Assembly: GCA_030427705.1 (NCBI GenBank)
Contig: JAUIBR010000009.1
Location: 105,569-169,568 of the forward strand
DNA: 64,000 nucleotides
From: a bacterium
GTDB taxonomy: Bacteria; Myxococcota_A; Bradymonadia; Bradymonadales; Bradymonadaceae
Direction of reading: 5' to 3'
The position numbers and the translations under genes are program-made. Positions 8,602-17,948 of this stretch are shown here, piece after piece. Each line of letters begins with the position of its first letter. Position 1 is the first letter of the stretch. The notes beneath the pieces were generated by a model. That model did no database searches. It worked only from the letters and a program-made list of their open reading frames with translations, and was not told the DNA's origin.

Positions 8602-9825
8602 ATGCATATTCACGTCGATATGATTGGTGGTTTGGCCGGTGACATGTTCCTGGCGGCCGCCCTTGATGCGAAACTAATCGATCAGTCCGAGCTCGAGGCA
8701 CAGCTAAGAACGCTTGGGCTTGGAGAGGGCATTCGCATCGTCCCCGAACGCGTGCGACGCGGCGCATTATCAGGCACACATATCCGTTTTGAAGGCTGGG
8801 ATCCCGACGCCGATTCCGACCACCGGCACTTGAGCACGATCGAGAAAATGATCGCCGAAAGCGGCATGGACGATCGAGTTAAGGCCACGGCGACAAGTCT
8901 TTTTCGTCGGCTCGGTGAATCAGAAGCAAAGGTCCACGACATGCCAATGGAACGGGTCCACTTCCATGAAGTTGGCGCGGTCGACTCCATCTTGGACTTC
9001 TGCAGCGCAGCGTACATCTTGGAAACCACCGGTGCGACGTGGTCGCATGGCCCAGTCCCGATGGGCCAGGGGTCGATCGAGACCGCCCACGGCACGATTC
9101 CCGTTCCAGCACCAGCAACCGCTGATCTTCTTCAAGGCGTCGCTGCGGTTCAACGTGATGTCGAGGCTGAGCTCGTTACCCCTACTGGCGCTGCGGTCCT
9201 GCGCGGCTTGCACGTTCAAGGGCAGCCAGATGGCGTCGTCTCGAAGATTGGCTACGGTGCGGGAACCAAGGAACTTGGTGAACTCTCCAACGTCGTCCGA
9301 TTCATGGTCTACGAAGGCAAACAAGTTGCTGAGCCGGCGGGGCTAAACAGCCCAGCCAGTGAGGTTCAGGAAGAGTTTGGTTTACAAAAAGACATCGTTA
9401 CCCGCATGGAATGCGAGATTGACGATATGAACCCTGAGACCTTGGGTTACGTAGAAGAACGCCTGTTCGCCCTTGGTGCGTTGGATGTCTCGCGCGTCGC
9501 AGCGCATATGAAGAAGGGACGAATTGGCGTTCGACTCACGGTGCTGGCGAAGCCAAGCAAGGTCGAGCAGATCGTCTGGTGTCTCCTGCGTGAAACGTCG
9601 ACGTTTGGGGTTCGCGTCGAGGAAATCTCTCGATTCATCCTGCCACGTCGTGTCGACCAAGTCCCAACACCATACGGTCCGATTCGGATGAAGATTGCGT
9701 TGGTTGACGATGCTCCGCTTAAGGCGGCGCCAGAGTACGAAGACGTCGTGGCGGCTGCCCGCAAACACGACGTCTCGTTCAATAAGGTCTATGAGGCGGC
9801 TATCACCGCCTACCACAACGGCTAG
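8602..9825 (+). CDS. larC: LarC-type nickel-insertion protein for the nickel-pincer cofactor
   Basis: LarC inserts nickel into the pyridinium-dithiocarboxylate mononucleotide precursor to finish the nickel-pincer cofactor used by LarA-type racemases and epimerases. The protein starts with the family hallmark HIHVDMIGGLAGDMFLAAAL, contains RVHFHEVGAVDSILD and TAHGTIPVPAPATADLL in the first half, and the Glu-rich EIDDMNPETLGYVEERL in the second. At 407 residues it covers both LarC1 and LarC2 regions in one frame, unlike Lactiplantibacillus, where a programmed frameshift joins them. No larA, larB or larE is nearby, so partners must be elsewhere. It converges with the next gene and overlaps it by four bases. 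Confidence 0.92.
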   Translation: MHIHVDMIGGLAGDMFLAAALDAKLIDQSELEAQLRTLGLGEGIRIVPERVRRGALSGTHIRFEGWDPDADSDHRHLSTIEKMIAESGMDDRVKATATSLFRRLGESEAKVHDMPMERVHFHEVGAVDSILDFCSAAYILETTGATWSHGPVPMGQGSIETAHGTIPVPAPATADLLQGVAAVQRDVEAELVTPTGAAVLRGLHVQGQPDGVVSKIGYGAGTKELGELSNVVRFMVYEGKQVAEPAGLNSPASEVQEEFGLQKDIVTRMECEIDDMNPETLGYVEERLFALGALDVSRVAAHMKKGRIGVRLTVLAKPSKVEQIVWCLLRETSTFGVRVEEISRFILPRRVDQVPTPYGPIRMKIALVDDAPLKAAPEYEDVVAAARKHDVSFNKVYEAAITAYHNG

Positions 9826-10796
9826 AAATCCAGCCGTATCCCAATTCCGATATCCCAGAACAAGCCGCTGGTATCGATGCTACCCACGGCCACGTCTTCC
9901 CGGGCAAATCCGTCGTCCGGCGTGTCGTCGTCTGATCGCGAGAGCTCATCGAACTCGGCTTCCGTCTGACCGAAGTAGCCAAACTGGGTCATGAACGCCA
10001 ACGTGAAGCCGCCTGCGCTAGGTTCCGTAACGCGCCACAGTGCCTCAAGTCCAACACTGCCGGTGTAGGCGAAATCATGCGCGTAGTCCTCAAGCGGATC
10101 ATCACCTGAGCGTGTCAACGTGAGAGATTGCAAGGCGTAGCCGGCACCGGCACGCACGGACGGGCGCAACCATCCCCACAGGTCCATCCCATAGTCTGCC
10201 GAAAGCATGAAGTTCCAGTGACCCCAATCGCTGGTCAGCGAACCACCAAGCCGGTTGACCTCTTCGGTCAGTGCCGTTTCGAAGCTGAAGTACACCCGAA
10301 GCCCAGGCAGCACGCTATCAAGCGCGTGTCCGACTGAAAGGTGGCTGTAACCCACCACATCGTTGTCTTTGACCGCAAAGATACTGTCGTCATTCAGGTA
10401 GTGCGACTGCATCCGCAGGTCGACGATCAGGTCGTAGTGGTAGTCCTCAGCGCGTGCTGGGGGGGCCGTCTGTTGCACATCCGCAGGTCGATCTCCAAAC
10501 GAGCTCGATGCAGGCGCTGGGGCCGGCTGCACCTGCTCAACATCAGGCTTTGGCTCCGGTTCAGTCTTTGCCGCCTCAGGTTCAGCGGCCGGTTCTTCCG
10601 GTTTTGCTTCAGCCTCAGGCTGTTCAGCGTCTGGAGCTGGCTGTTCAGCTTCTGGAGTCGGGTCACCCTCAGGTTTAGCCTCGGGCTTCGGCTCCGGTTT
10701 CGCCTCGGGCGCAGGTTCTGCCGGAGGGGCATCCTGAGCCATCGCCGGCGAGGAAATCAACAAGATGGCAAGGCCAATAAGTGTGATTCGTTTCAT
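9822..10796 (-). CDS. Outer-membrane beta-barrel with Pro/Glu/Ala-rich linker
   Basis: The 324-residue protein has a signal peptide (cleavage near AMAQD, residue 20), then a 90-residue linker of PEAKPE-like repeats (about 21-110), then about 210 residues of alternating beta strands ending in the terminal strand IGIGIRLDF. That last strand with a C-terminal Phe is the usual BAM recognition signal. The Pro-Glu linker looks like a periplasmic spacer that could reach peptidoglycan or an inner-membrane partner. It is the last gene of the operon with three propeller lipoproteins, beginning only two bases after the stop of the preceding one. Its 3' end overlaps larC by four bases. Confidence 0.82.
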   Translation of the reverse strand: MKRITLIGLAILLISSPAMAQDAPPAEPAPEAKPEPKPEAKPEGDPTPEAEQPAPDAEQPEAEAKPEEPAAEPEAAKTEPEPKPDVEQVQPAPAPASSSFGDRPADVQQTAPPARAEDYHYDLIVDLRMQSHYLNDDSIFAVKDNDVVGYSHLSVGHALDSVLPGLRVYFSFETALTEEVNRLGGSLTSDWGHWNFMLSADYGMDLWGWLRPSVRAGAGYALQSLTLTRSGDDPLEDYAHDFAYTGSVGLEALWRVTEPSAGGFTLAFMTQFGYFGQTEAEFDELSRSDDDTPDDGFAREDVAVGSIDTSGLFWDIGIGIRLDF

Positions 10797-10798
10797 GA

Positions 10799-12355
10799 TT
10801 ACAGGCCCTCCTCAAAGATCCCGTCCAAGAAGACCGCCTCGTAATGGCGAGCGTTCTTTGGCGTCGGGTCATTCGCATCCAATACAGTAAATTTGCCAGT
10901 CACCGATTCGTGCTCAACCAGCACGAGCGCCTCATCGCGGTCCAAAAAGACCTCCTTTCCAGGATTGGGAAGGTCGAAGTTTGTGGGGTGCCCGTCGTCG
11001 GCAAAAATCGTCAGGTTCGGAAGCCCACGATAGACGACGTAGGTGAACAATCCGTCAAACAAGACGTCTCGCAGCGAGCCACCCTGAATCGGGATATCGT
11101 TGTTCTTCGCCAGATTCAGCAGCGAGAAACCCGCACCGATTCCGGGGTGGAACACAATGGCCTGGTCAGATTGGCCAGGTGACAAGCTGATACGACTCGG
11201 GGTTTGGTTCAATCGGATCGCCTCGACGCTTCGGCCCAAGATGGGCTCATCACCTTCGATGGCGATGGTCTCGGGGCGAATCACAGCAACCAAAGTCGAC
11301 GCAGAAGAATACGCCAGAACACGTGTCTCTTCGCGCTGCTCTCCGCCATCCTCGATAACCGTGGTGAACGGAATCAACTCTTCAGCAGGCACTTGCATGG
11401 GAAGTTGGAATGTCACCGACACGTCAGATACGACGTCGACCACCGTAAACTCTGCCCGAATGCGGCTCGCGCTCACCAGGCGTGTGCCATTGGGCAAGTT
11501 TAGAATCTCGATATCCGCTGGCGTCTCGGCGGTCAGTTTATCCGTCGACAAAGCGAGCTTTCGCTGCCCCTGCACCGCCATCTGAATATTGACGCGGCTG
11601 ACGTCCGGTTGACTCGAGGACGTCAGGTACAGCGTCGCTTGATTCTCTTGCGAGACATCAAAGACAGCCCGATTTGGGACCCGCACTTCTTCGGCTTCAG
11701 AGATACTGAGTGGCACCTCACGCAGGCGGTCGTCGTCATCCGCGGCCAGCAGGTCGAAAACCGTAACCTCGTTGTTAGACAACACCGCCATTAGGCGTTG
11801 GCGCTGACCGTCCATCTCGAACGGGTCCGCGAAGATGAAGGTGTTGGCGAAGGTGGAAAGCGTCACGAAGTAGGTCTCCGGAGACGACCCCGTCAAGTCC
11901 ACGACACCGACTTCGTTCAGGTTTCGAGCAACCACGTTGCTTCGTGCCGAGCCGTCAAAACTCAACACAACAAACTCGCCATGCGGGTCAACGGCAATTC
12001 GGTCGTATGCTGCAGCCAACTCCACAACCTGAGAGGACCCTGTTTCAAGGTCGACGATGCGCAGTTGCTCGGCGTCCTCCTCGACGACATACGCGCTCAA
12101 CCCATCTGCGGAGATCGCCACACGGCCCGGGTCTTTCGACAACGAGACGGTTTTGACGTCCAACGAGATATCGTTGGCTTGGGTGGGCTCCAAGATCACC
12201 AGTTTCTCGGTGGTCTTGTTCAGATAGACAACGCGGTCTTGGGCCTCGAATGGTCCCTCGACAGAGAGCGGCTCATTCCAAGCATTGGAAGCATCGTCCA
12301 CACATGCGCCCAGCGACGACGCCAGGAGCAGAAGGCAAATCAATTTCATCTTCAT
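10799..12355 (-). CDS. Beta-propeller-like lipoprotein (third of three in operon)
   Basis: The N-terminus is a lipoprotein signal with lipobox LGAC (Cys18). The body contains repeated blades of the YVTN/WD40-like type, for instance DPGRVAISADGLSAYVVEED and VDPHGEFVVLSFDG, each giving a value-display strand followed by a short acidic turn. The 518 residues could hold one seven-blade propeller plus extra strands. Unlike the two upstream paralogues it lacks the Asn-rich spacer and the shared C-terminal ELNAGID tail. Its ATG shares one base with the upstream stop (TGATG at 12355), showing translational coupling. Likely a surface or periplasmic scaffold; no enzyme motif is visible. Confidence 0.78.
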   Translation of the reverse strand: MKMKLICLLLLASSLGACVDDASNAWNEPLSVEGPFEAQDRVVYLNKTTEKLVILEPTQANDISLDVKTVSLSKDPGRVAISADGLSAYVVEEDAEQLRIVDLETGSSQVVELAAAYDRIAVDPHGEFVVLSFDGSARSNVVARNLNEVGVVDLTGSSPETYFVTLSTFANTFIFADPFEMDGQRQRLMAVLSNNEVTVFDLLAADDDDRLREVPLSISEAEEVRVPNRAVFDVSQENQATLYLTSSSQPDVSRVNIQMAVQGQRKLALSTDKLTAETPADIEILNLPNGTRLVSASRIRAEFTVVDVVSDVSVTFQLPMQVPAEELIPFTTVIEDGGEQREETRVLAYSSASTLVAVIRPETIAIEGDEPILGRSVEAIRLNQTPSRISLSPGQSDQAIVFHPGIGAGFSLLNLAKNNDIPIQGGSLRDVLFDGLFTYVVYRGLPNLTIFADDGHPTNFDLPNPGKEVFLDRDEALVLVEHESVTGKFTVLDANDPTPKNARHYEAVFLDGIFEEGL

Positions 12356-14145
12356 TAGTCAATCCCCGCGTTAAGCTCATAGCCAGTAACAGTGCGGCGC
12401 TCTTGCGTTTGCGTATCCACAAACGAGAGCCGCCCTTGCGGATGGTCCTGGCTTACATAAATCAAGTGTTGCCCAGCGATCGGCCCGATTCCATCGGCCG
12501 ATGACGCCAATCTAAAGCTAGAGGTCGAGAAGGTCCCGAGGTTCGCCACGAGCACGTCGCGGTCACCAAGGCCTTCGACGAACGTCACGTACAGCACACG
12601 CTGCGACTCGTCGGTGTAGATAGAGAGTTCATTGGTCTCGTGGGCGGTCAGTACCAATTGTTGGAACGCTGATTTCACGTCAACCAGTGAGATAGCCCAG
12701 CTCTTCGCGATGAACTCAGGGTCTGCCGGTCCCAAACCGGGTGGGATCTGGCCTTCTTCTTTCGTGTGAATCGCCACGAACGTCTGACCCGCGGGGTCCG
12801 ACTTGGCGGAATAGAGCGGCTTTTCAAAGCGAATCACGCGTGTGGTCGGCGCCGTCGAAAGGTCATCAACCAATGTCGCGCGAGCGCTCAAGCCGGCTCC
12901 ATCAAACAACATCGCGGTGATGCCGTCTGGCGAAATCTCGGCGATGTTTTGACGGGTCAGCTCAACGTTGATGAACGTCACACCATCGACGACAGGGTCT
13001 GGAACGACCGGCATATCAGGTTCATCCATGTCTGGCTCGGCCATGTCGGCCATGCCCATATCCATATCGTCCATGTCTGCAGTGCCCATGTCGCCCATAT
13101 CCGCAGCGCCCATGTCGGACATACCCATGTCCGGCATCATCATCGTGCCCTGGTGAAGGTCATCGAAAACGCCATCGAGATTGATCAGCCCCCCGGGGAC
13201 TGTGATCGTCAGCACTTGCTGGTCCATCGGCTGGGTGACCAAAACCGCGAGCTCAGCGCCGTAGACCCAGTCGACATCGAATGGAATCGACTTCAAGTAG
13301 ACCGTGCGACTTTCACGCAATTCCAAGTCCTGGAAGACGAGCCCCGGAAACCCGGCCACGCGTGAAACGACGTAGCGCCCAGTCGGGTCAACCAGTAAGT
13401 CTTGAATGCTTGGCGACGATATTCCTTGACCTGTGACGGCCAAAGGCGGCGCAAATGCATCGCCCGTAATCCCGGCGACTTCCAAGCGTGAGATGCCATC
13501 ATCGGTAACGACGATGACGTATGCGCCGTCGTCCGAAAACAGAACCTGTCGAACCCGGAACCCAACCGCGATCTGAGCTTCGAAGTCTTTGGTAATCACG
13601 CTCACCGCCGAGATATCAGCATCGGGCGGCGCGACATCGACTTCCTCGGGATCAAACCAAGCCACAGCGACCGTTGATGTCGGGTTGCTCGCGATCTGGT
13701 TGACGTGGCGCATCGCGCCGAAACTCTCAACAGACAACGATTCCGGCTCGATGACCGAGACGGTGCTGCTGCCCTGATTCAATACAAACACCCGAGAATC
13801 CTCGACCGTGTCGATGGTCGGGCCAACTGTCTTGGTCGGGTTGAATCCCACCGGAACGGTCTGAATCCCCAGGGATTCTGCGTCAATCACGGCAACCGAG
13901 TTCAGCGTGGCGTTGGCAACAAACAGCTGGCGGCCAACCGTGGCAGGACGCGAGAAATCGAACTCTCGCTCCACGACCGGCGGGTTAACACTGTTGGCAT
14001 TATTGCCACCGCTGTTCCGGTTGTTCTCATTGTTGTTCAAGTTGTTAACGTTGTTGGCATTGTTCGCGTTGTTTGCACTCTTCGCCTGATCCGACGAACA
14101 CGCTGCCAACGCCAATACACATCCAATCACAAGTAATCGTTTCAT
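12355..14145 (-). CDS. Beta-propeller-like lipoprotein with Asn and Asp-Met spacers (second of three)
   Basis: The lipobox ends at Cys16 (LAACSS) and is followed by a spacer of NNANN-type units. Propeller-like blades then recur, such as RQLFVANATLNSVAVIDAES and SRVFVLNQGSSTVSVIEPES. In the middle, at about residues 335-385, sits a low-complexity insertion of alternating Asp-Met pairs (DMGMSDMGAADMGDM and on). It is encoded by an imperfect minisatellite at roughly 13010-13140. The C-terminus ERRTVTGYELNAGID is shared with the upstream neighbour, pointing to gene duplication. The gene overlaps both neighbours by one base. It is probably an anchored binding or scaffold protein; the function is unknown. 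Confidence 0.82.
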   Translation of the reverse strand: MKRLLVIGCVLALAACSSDQAKSANNANNANNVNNLNNNENNRNSGGNNANSVNPPVVEREFDFSRPATVGRQLFVANATLNSVAVIDAESLGIQTVPVGFNPTKTVGPTIDTVEDSRVFVLNQGSSTVSVIEPESLSVESFGAMRHVNQIASNPTSTVAVAWFDPEEVDVAPPDADISAVSVITKDFEAQIAVGFRVRQVLFSDDGAYVIVVTDDGISRLEVAGITGDAFAPPLAVTGQGISSPSIQDLLVDPTGRYVVSRVAGFPGLVFQDLELRESRTVYLKSIPFDVDWVYGAELAVLVTQPMDQQVLTITVPGGLINLDGVFDDLHQGTMMMPDMGMSDMGAADMGDMGTADMDDMDMGMADMAEPDMDEPDMPVVPDPVVDGVTFINVELTRQNIAEISPDGITAMLFDGAGLSARATLVDDLSTAPTTRVIRFEKPLYSAKSDPAGQTFVAIHTKEEGQIPPGLGPADPEFIAKSWAISLVDVKSAFQQLVLTAHETNELSIYTDESQRVLYVTFVEGLGDRDVLVANLGTFSTSSFRLASSADGIGPIAGQHLIYVSQDHPQGRLSFVDTQTQERRTVTGYELNAGID

Positions 14146-15830
14146 CAGTCGATCCCTGCATTCAATTCGTAACCACTAATCGTGCGTTGTGATTGCGTGT
14201 CCACGTCGAAGAACGTGATACGACCTGCCGAATCTTCTTGAGCCACGAATACCTTTCCAGCCACAACGCCAAGCTGTTCTGGTTTGCGTGGAAGCCGTAC
14301 GAAGTCACTCCGGAACGTCGCCATGTTCAGGTGCATCAAGCCCTGAATCTGCGTGCCCGTATTCTCGATCAAAACGTAAAGCTGAGTTTGGTCATCGCTG
14401 TTCGGGGTCATCACGAAATCAATCGGTTCTCCCTGCAGCGCAACGGGTCGCGTGAAACCGCTCGCCATATCAAAGAGCGTTACCCCGTGATTTGAACGGA
14501 ACACATAGTTCGGGTCAGTGGGACTACCGGCCAGAGCTTCCTGTCGTTTATGGACCACAACCGCAGATGTTGAATCCGGCGAGACCGCGACCGAGCGGAT
14601 TTGGTTGCGCAGCGTGTAGCTTCGCAGGCTATCCGTCATGATGTCGTAGACGGCGAGGCTCGGGATCTGAGGGAGGGTCGAGTAAAGAAGGGCTTGTTGT
14701 CGATCCGGCGTTAGCTGAATCAGGCCTGCCTCTTTGGAATCCACGTCAACGATCTGAACGACTGGCTCTTGGTCGATTGGCGTCGCCAAGATCGCGTCGA
14801 TATCCAAGAGCGCGACTTGCGCAGAATCGCGGATGGCAACCACTGCGCGTCGAGTATCTCCGTCGACCAGCAGGTCCACGTCCGTTGGAATATCGTCCAA
14901 TGCAACTTCGCGGCTTTCGCCAACCTCGATGCCTGATTCGGGGAGCTCATAAATGGTGATGTTTTTGCCGTTCGAGCTGCGCACAACCATGAACGAGGCA
15001 TCGTCGGCAACCTCGACCTCCAGGTCGGTCAATGGATAGAGACCGTCATTTAGGTTGAGGTTCATCGGGCGAATCAACGCGTCCGACTCAATCTCATCCA
15101 GCTTGAATCGCTGGACGCCCTCGTTTCCAACCAGGAACACGTCGCCTGTGTTGGTGAACTCGATGTCACGAATAAGTCGCGTCACGGTGAGCTGAAACGC
15201 TTGTTCTTCGCCAGCTTCTTCCCCTGCTCGGATAAGCGACATGACCTGAAGCGACGACACCGCTTGGGTTTCAAACGGACGCTTGGGGTCGATGTACGCC
15301 AAGGCATGTTTGCCGTCGGGCGCGATTGTGATGGCGTTCAAGACTGGCGGGACATTCAACAGTTTCACGAACCCGTTTCCGCGGCCATCGTTGGCCGTTT
15401 CTTCGGCGTGAATCACCGCAACTGAACTTGAGCCTTCGCATAGAACATACGCGACAGGTCCACGGTCTTCGCTGTCCGCCGCAACCACTTCAACGGGGTC
15501 GAGCCCGACACGCACCGGTTTCACGCTGAGGTCTCGTCCATCAATCAACGCGACCGTGGTGCTCTCTTCCGTAGAGTTGGGCACAAACACGTAGGCGTCC
15601 GTCGTCGCAACTTGCTGCACGACGAACTCCTCAACCTCTGGGATGAACACGTTGTTCGAGTTATTGACGTTGTTGACATTGTTGGCGTTATTGACGTTGT
15701 TGACGTTGTTGACCCCAGACTGGTTGTTGAAGTCCGAGTCCGCGCCAGATACGCCATCAAAAGACTCGCTATCGCCGCAGGCAACGCACGCCAAGCATCC
15801 AATTGCTATCAAGATTATTCGTTTATCCAC
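14145..15830 (-). CDS. Beta-propeller-like lipoprotein with Asn-rich spacer (first of three)
   Basis: I place the start at the GTG at 15830. GGAG precedes it by eight bases, and it yields a clean lipoprotein signal (DKRIILIAIGCLACVACGD). An upstream ATG at 15860 would add ten charged residues before the signal. After the lipidated Cys comes a spacer of NNV units (encoded near 15655-15717), then propeller-like repeats such as DAYVFVPNSTEESTTVALID and GPVAYVLCEGSSSVAVIHA. The C-terminus QRTISGYELNAGID matches that of the next gene. It heads a coupled four-gene operon ending with a beta-barrel. No catalytic motif is seen. Confidence 0.82.
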   Translation of the reverse strand: MDKRIILIAIGCLACVACGDSESFDGVSGADSDFNNQSGVNNVNNVNNANNVNNVNNSNNVFIPEVEEFVVQQVATTDAYVFVPNSTEESTTVALIDGRDLSVKPVRVGLDPVEVVAADSEDRGPVAYVLCEGSSSVAVIHAEETANDGRGNGFVKLLNVPPVLNAITIAPDGKHALAYIDPKRPFETQAVSSLQVMSLIRAGEEAGEEQAFQLTVTRLIRDIEFTNTGDVFLVGNEGVQRFKLDEIESDALIRPMNLNLNDGLYPLTDLEVEVADDASFMVVRSSNGKNITIYELPESGIEVGESREVALDDIPTDVDLLVDGDTRRAVVAIRDSAQVALLDIDAILATPIDQEPVVQIVDVDSKEAGLIQLTPDRQQALLYSTLPQIPSLAVYDIMTDSLRSYTLRNQIRSVAVSPDSTSAVVVHKRQEALAGSPTDPNYVFRSNHGVTLFDMASGFTRPVALQGEPIDFVMTPNSDDQTQLYVLIENTGTQIQGLMHLNMATFRSDFVRLPRKPEQLGVVAGKVFVAQEDSAGRITFFDVDTQSQRTISGYELNAGID

Positions 15831-16102
15831 CGACCAATCTCCAAATCGTTTACCGGCCAATCACACTGCACACGCCGTGCCAGCAAATGGTTCCTTTCGC
15901 TGATCGCGCGCTTTATCAAGCACTTGGCCGTGTAATGAATGGTGATTGCTACTGTATCATACGGGCAGCCGACCAAAACCGGTGAATGAATCATCCGACT
16001 TCGGACAAAAATGTCTCCAGTTTCATGGCCTGGTCTCCAAATCGGGCGTGGATCGATCGAGCCATAACGGCTAAAACCCCGATGACTACTGACGGAGTTG
16101 GC

Positions 16103-17005
16103 ATGAGTAGGTACGCATCAGTTTTTCGAGACGATCTCTTCGCCGGGCAAATCATCATCGTTACCGGAGGTGGTAGTGGCATCGGTCGGTGCACAGCTCA
16201 CGAGCTCGCATCCCTTGGTGCGCACGTGGTTCTCATCGGTCGCAAATTGGAGAAGCTTGAGGTCGTTGCATCCGAGATCATAGAAGACGATGGCTCAGCC
16301 ACTTTCCACACTTGCGACATCCGCGATGAAGACCGGGTGATTGAGGTGGTGGAAGCGATTCGCCAACAACACGAGCGGATCGATGGACTGGTCAACAACG
16401 CCGGAGGTCAGTTTCCTTCGCCGCTCGCCATGATTAACAAGAAGGGCTGGGACGCGGTTGTCGGCACCAACTTGACCGGTGGCTTCTTGATGGCGCGCGA
16501 GGTCTACAACCAATGGATGAACGATAACGGTGGCGCGATTGTGAACATCGTTGCCGACATGTGGCGCGGAATGCCGGGCATGGGTCACTCGGGCGCGGCG
16601 CGTGCGGGGATGATTAACTTCACCCAAACCGCAGCAGTCGAGTGGGCGGCAAGCGGTGTGCGTGTGAACGCGATCGCACCGGGTTGGATCGCGTCTAGCG
16701 GAATGGACACGTACCCAGATTTCATCAAGGCCACGATCCCAAATCTGCGTGACCACGTGCCACTAAAACGCCTGGGCTTGGAAGACGAGGTGAGTGCGAC
16801 CATCGCGTTTCTTCTGTCTCCGGCGGCGGCGTTCATTAGTGGCGAGACGATAAAGGTGGACGGCGCGGCCCCGCTCTACCCCGCGACGATTGAGATTCCG
16901 GCCCACGACAATTCGAAGCCGTACCAGGGCTTTCATCGTGCTTCATTCCCAGATTTCTTGGTTGAATTGACCAACGTCGACACTGGCGATTCTGACGAAA
17001 GCTGA
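16103..17005 (+). CDS. SDR oxidoreductase of the PECR (trans-2-enoyl-CoA reductase) type
   Basis: The 300-residue protein has the Rossmann nucleotide motif TGGGSGIG (residues 21-28), NNAGG, and the C-terminal segment VDGAAPLYPATIEIPAHDN. The catalytic region reads HSGAARAG, where classical SDRs have Tyr-x-x-x-Lys. The same motif and similar tail occur in eukaryotic peroxisomal trans-2-enoyl-CoA reductase (PECR), so the likely activity is NADPH-dependent reduction of enoyl-CoA, or a related acyl-CoA step. The ATG at 16103 is preferred because GGAG precedes it; an upstream extension to 15986 has no SDR-like content. It stands alone, divergent from the propeller operon. Substrate is inferred from the family only. 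Confidence 0.85.
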   Translation: MSRYASVFRDDLFAGQIIIVTGGGSGIGRCTAHELASLGAHVVLIGRKLEKLEVVASEIIEDDGSATFHTCDIRDEDRVIEVVEAIRQQHERIDGLVNNAGGQFPSPLAMINKKGWDAVVGTNLTGGFLMAREVYNQWMNDNGGAIVNIVADMWRGMPGMGHSGAARAGMINFTQTAAVEWAASGVRVNAIAPGWIASSGMDTYPDFIKATIPNLRDHVPLKRLGLEDEVSATIAFLLSPAAAFISGETIKVDGAAPLYPATIEIPAHDNSKPYQGFHRASFPDFLVELTNVDTGDSDES

Positions 17006-17074
17006 TGTGATCCATTTGGATCTCAGCAATTTAGCAAACTATTTGGAAAGCGGCGCAATTGGGGGATAATCGGG

Positions 17075-17092
17075 GCGTCAAAAGACTGACGC
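17075..17092. repeat. Small perfect hairpin after the SDR gene
   Basis: GCGTCA and TGACGC form a six-base perfect stem around an AAAGAC loop, followed by TTGTT. It may be a weak terminator for the SDR gene or part of the leader of the TPR gene that starts at 17186. Confidence 0.35.
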
Positions 17093-17185
17093 TTGTTGCC
17101 AACGCGGTCGGTCTTGCGATAGGGTTGGATCACACAAATTGCAAAAATTTCAACAGTTCTGCCACTTAACTGTAACGAGGATATC

Positions 17186-17947
17186 ATGCGGCAAATTGCT
17201 CGCAGATTTCTGTCTATCTTACTTGCGACCGCTCTGGTGTTCGGCCCGGCGCAATCCGTGTTTGCTCAGGAACTTTCCGAAGATCAAGCGCAGGAATTCA
17301 AACAGCTGACGGGTAAGGCCCAAGAGGAGTTCAAGGCTAAGAACTACGATGCTGCGGCAACGTTGTTCATTCAGGCGTACGAGATCAAACCGGTCTCGAA
17401 CATCCTCTACAACGTGGCGCGGATCTACGAGCAAGCTGGCAACATGAACAGTGCGCTTGAGTACTACCAGAAGTTCGTGAAGTCACCGAATGTCGCCAAA
17501 GAGAACCGCGAAGACGCCTTGGAGCGGATCAAGACGCTCAAAGAGGTTTTGGCGCTTGAAGAGGGCGACAAAAAGGAAGAGACGAACGAAGAGGTCGCCG
17601 AACCTGTGAAGCCCGCAGAACCGGAGTACGACTACACGTTGGCGTATATCCTTTGGGGTACCGGTGCGGCATCGCTTGTCGGCTCGTTGGTCTTTGGCAT
17701 TTTGGCGAGCGACCAGCATTCCAAGTTTGAGGATGCCACCACGATCGAGGAACGACGGGACGCCGCTAGCTCAGGCGAAACATTGAGCATCGTTTCGGAC
17801 AGCCTGTTGATTACAGGCGTCGTACTCGGCGCACTTGGCACTGTGTTCTTCTTCACAGCATCGCCAATCGAATCGGATAGCGGCGTGGCACTGACGCCGA
17901 TTATCGGAACAGATCGCGTCGGAATGGGCCTTTCGTTTGGATTTTAG
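17186..17947 (+). CDS. Secreted TPR protein with C-terminal membrane segments
   Basis: The 253-residue protein has a signal peptide ending near VFAQE (residue 28) and two to three tetratricopeptide repeats between about 40 and 120 (YDAAATLFIQAYEIKP, ILYNVARIYEQAGNMNSALE). A Glu/Pro-rich linker and two hydrophobic helices at about 150-170 and 205-228 follow. It ends in a strand-like SFGF tail. TPR proteins of this layout are frequent in Myxococcota-like genomes and serve as periplasmic adaptors. The next gene, a lipoprotein-anchored periplasmic-binding protein, starts two bases after its stop, so the two are co-transcribed and may work together. Confidence 0.75.
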   Translation: MRQIARRFLSILLATALVFGPAQSVFAQELSEDQAQEFKQLTGKAQEEFKAKNYDAAATLFIQAYEIKPVSNILYNVARIYEQAGNMNSALEYYQKFVKSPNVAKENREDALERIKTLKEVLALEEGDKKEETNEEVAEPVKPAEPEYDYTLAYILWGTGAASLVGSLVFGILASDQHSKFEDATTIEERRDAASSGETLSIVSDSLLITGVVLGALGTVFFFTASPIESDSGVALTPIIGTDRVGMGLSFGF

Positions 17948-17948
17948 A

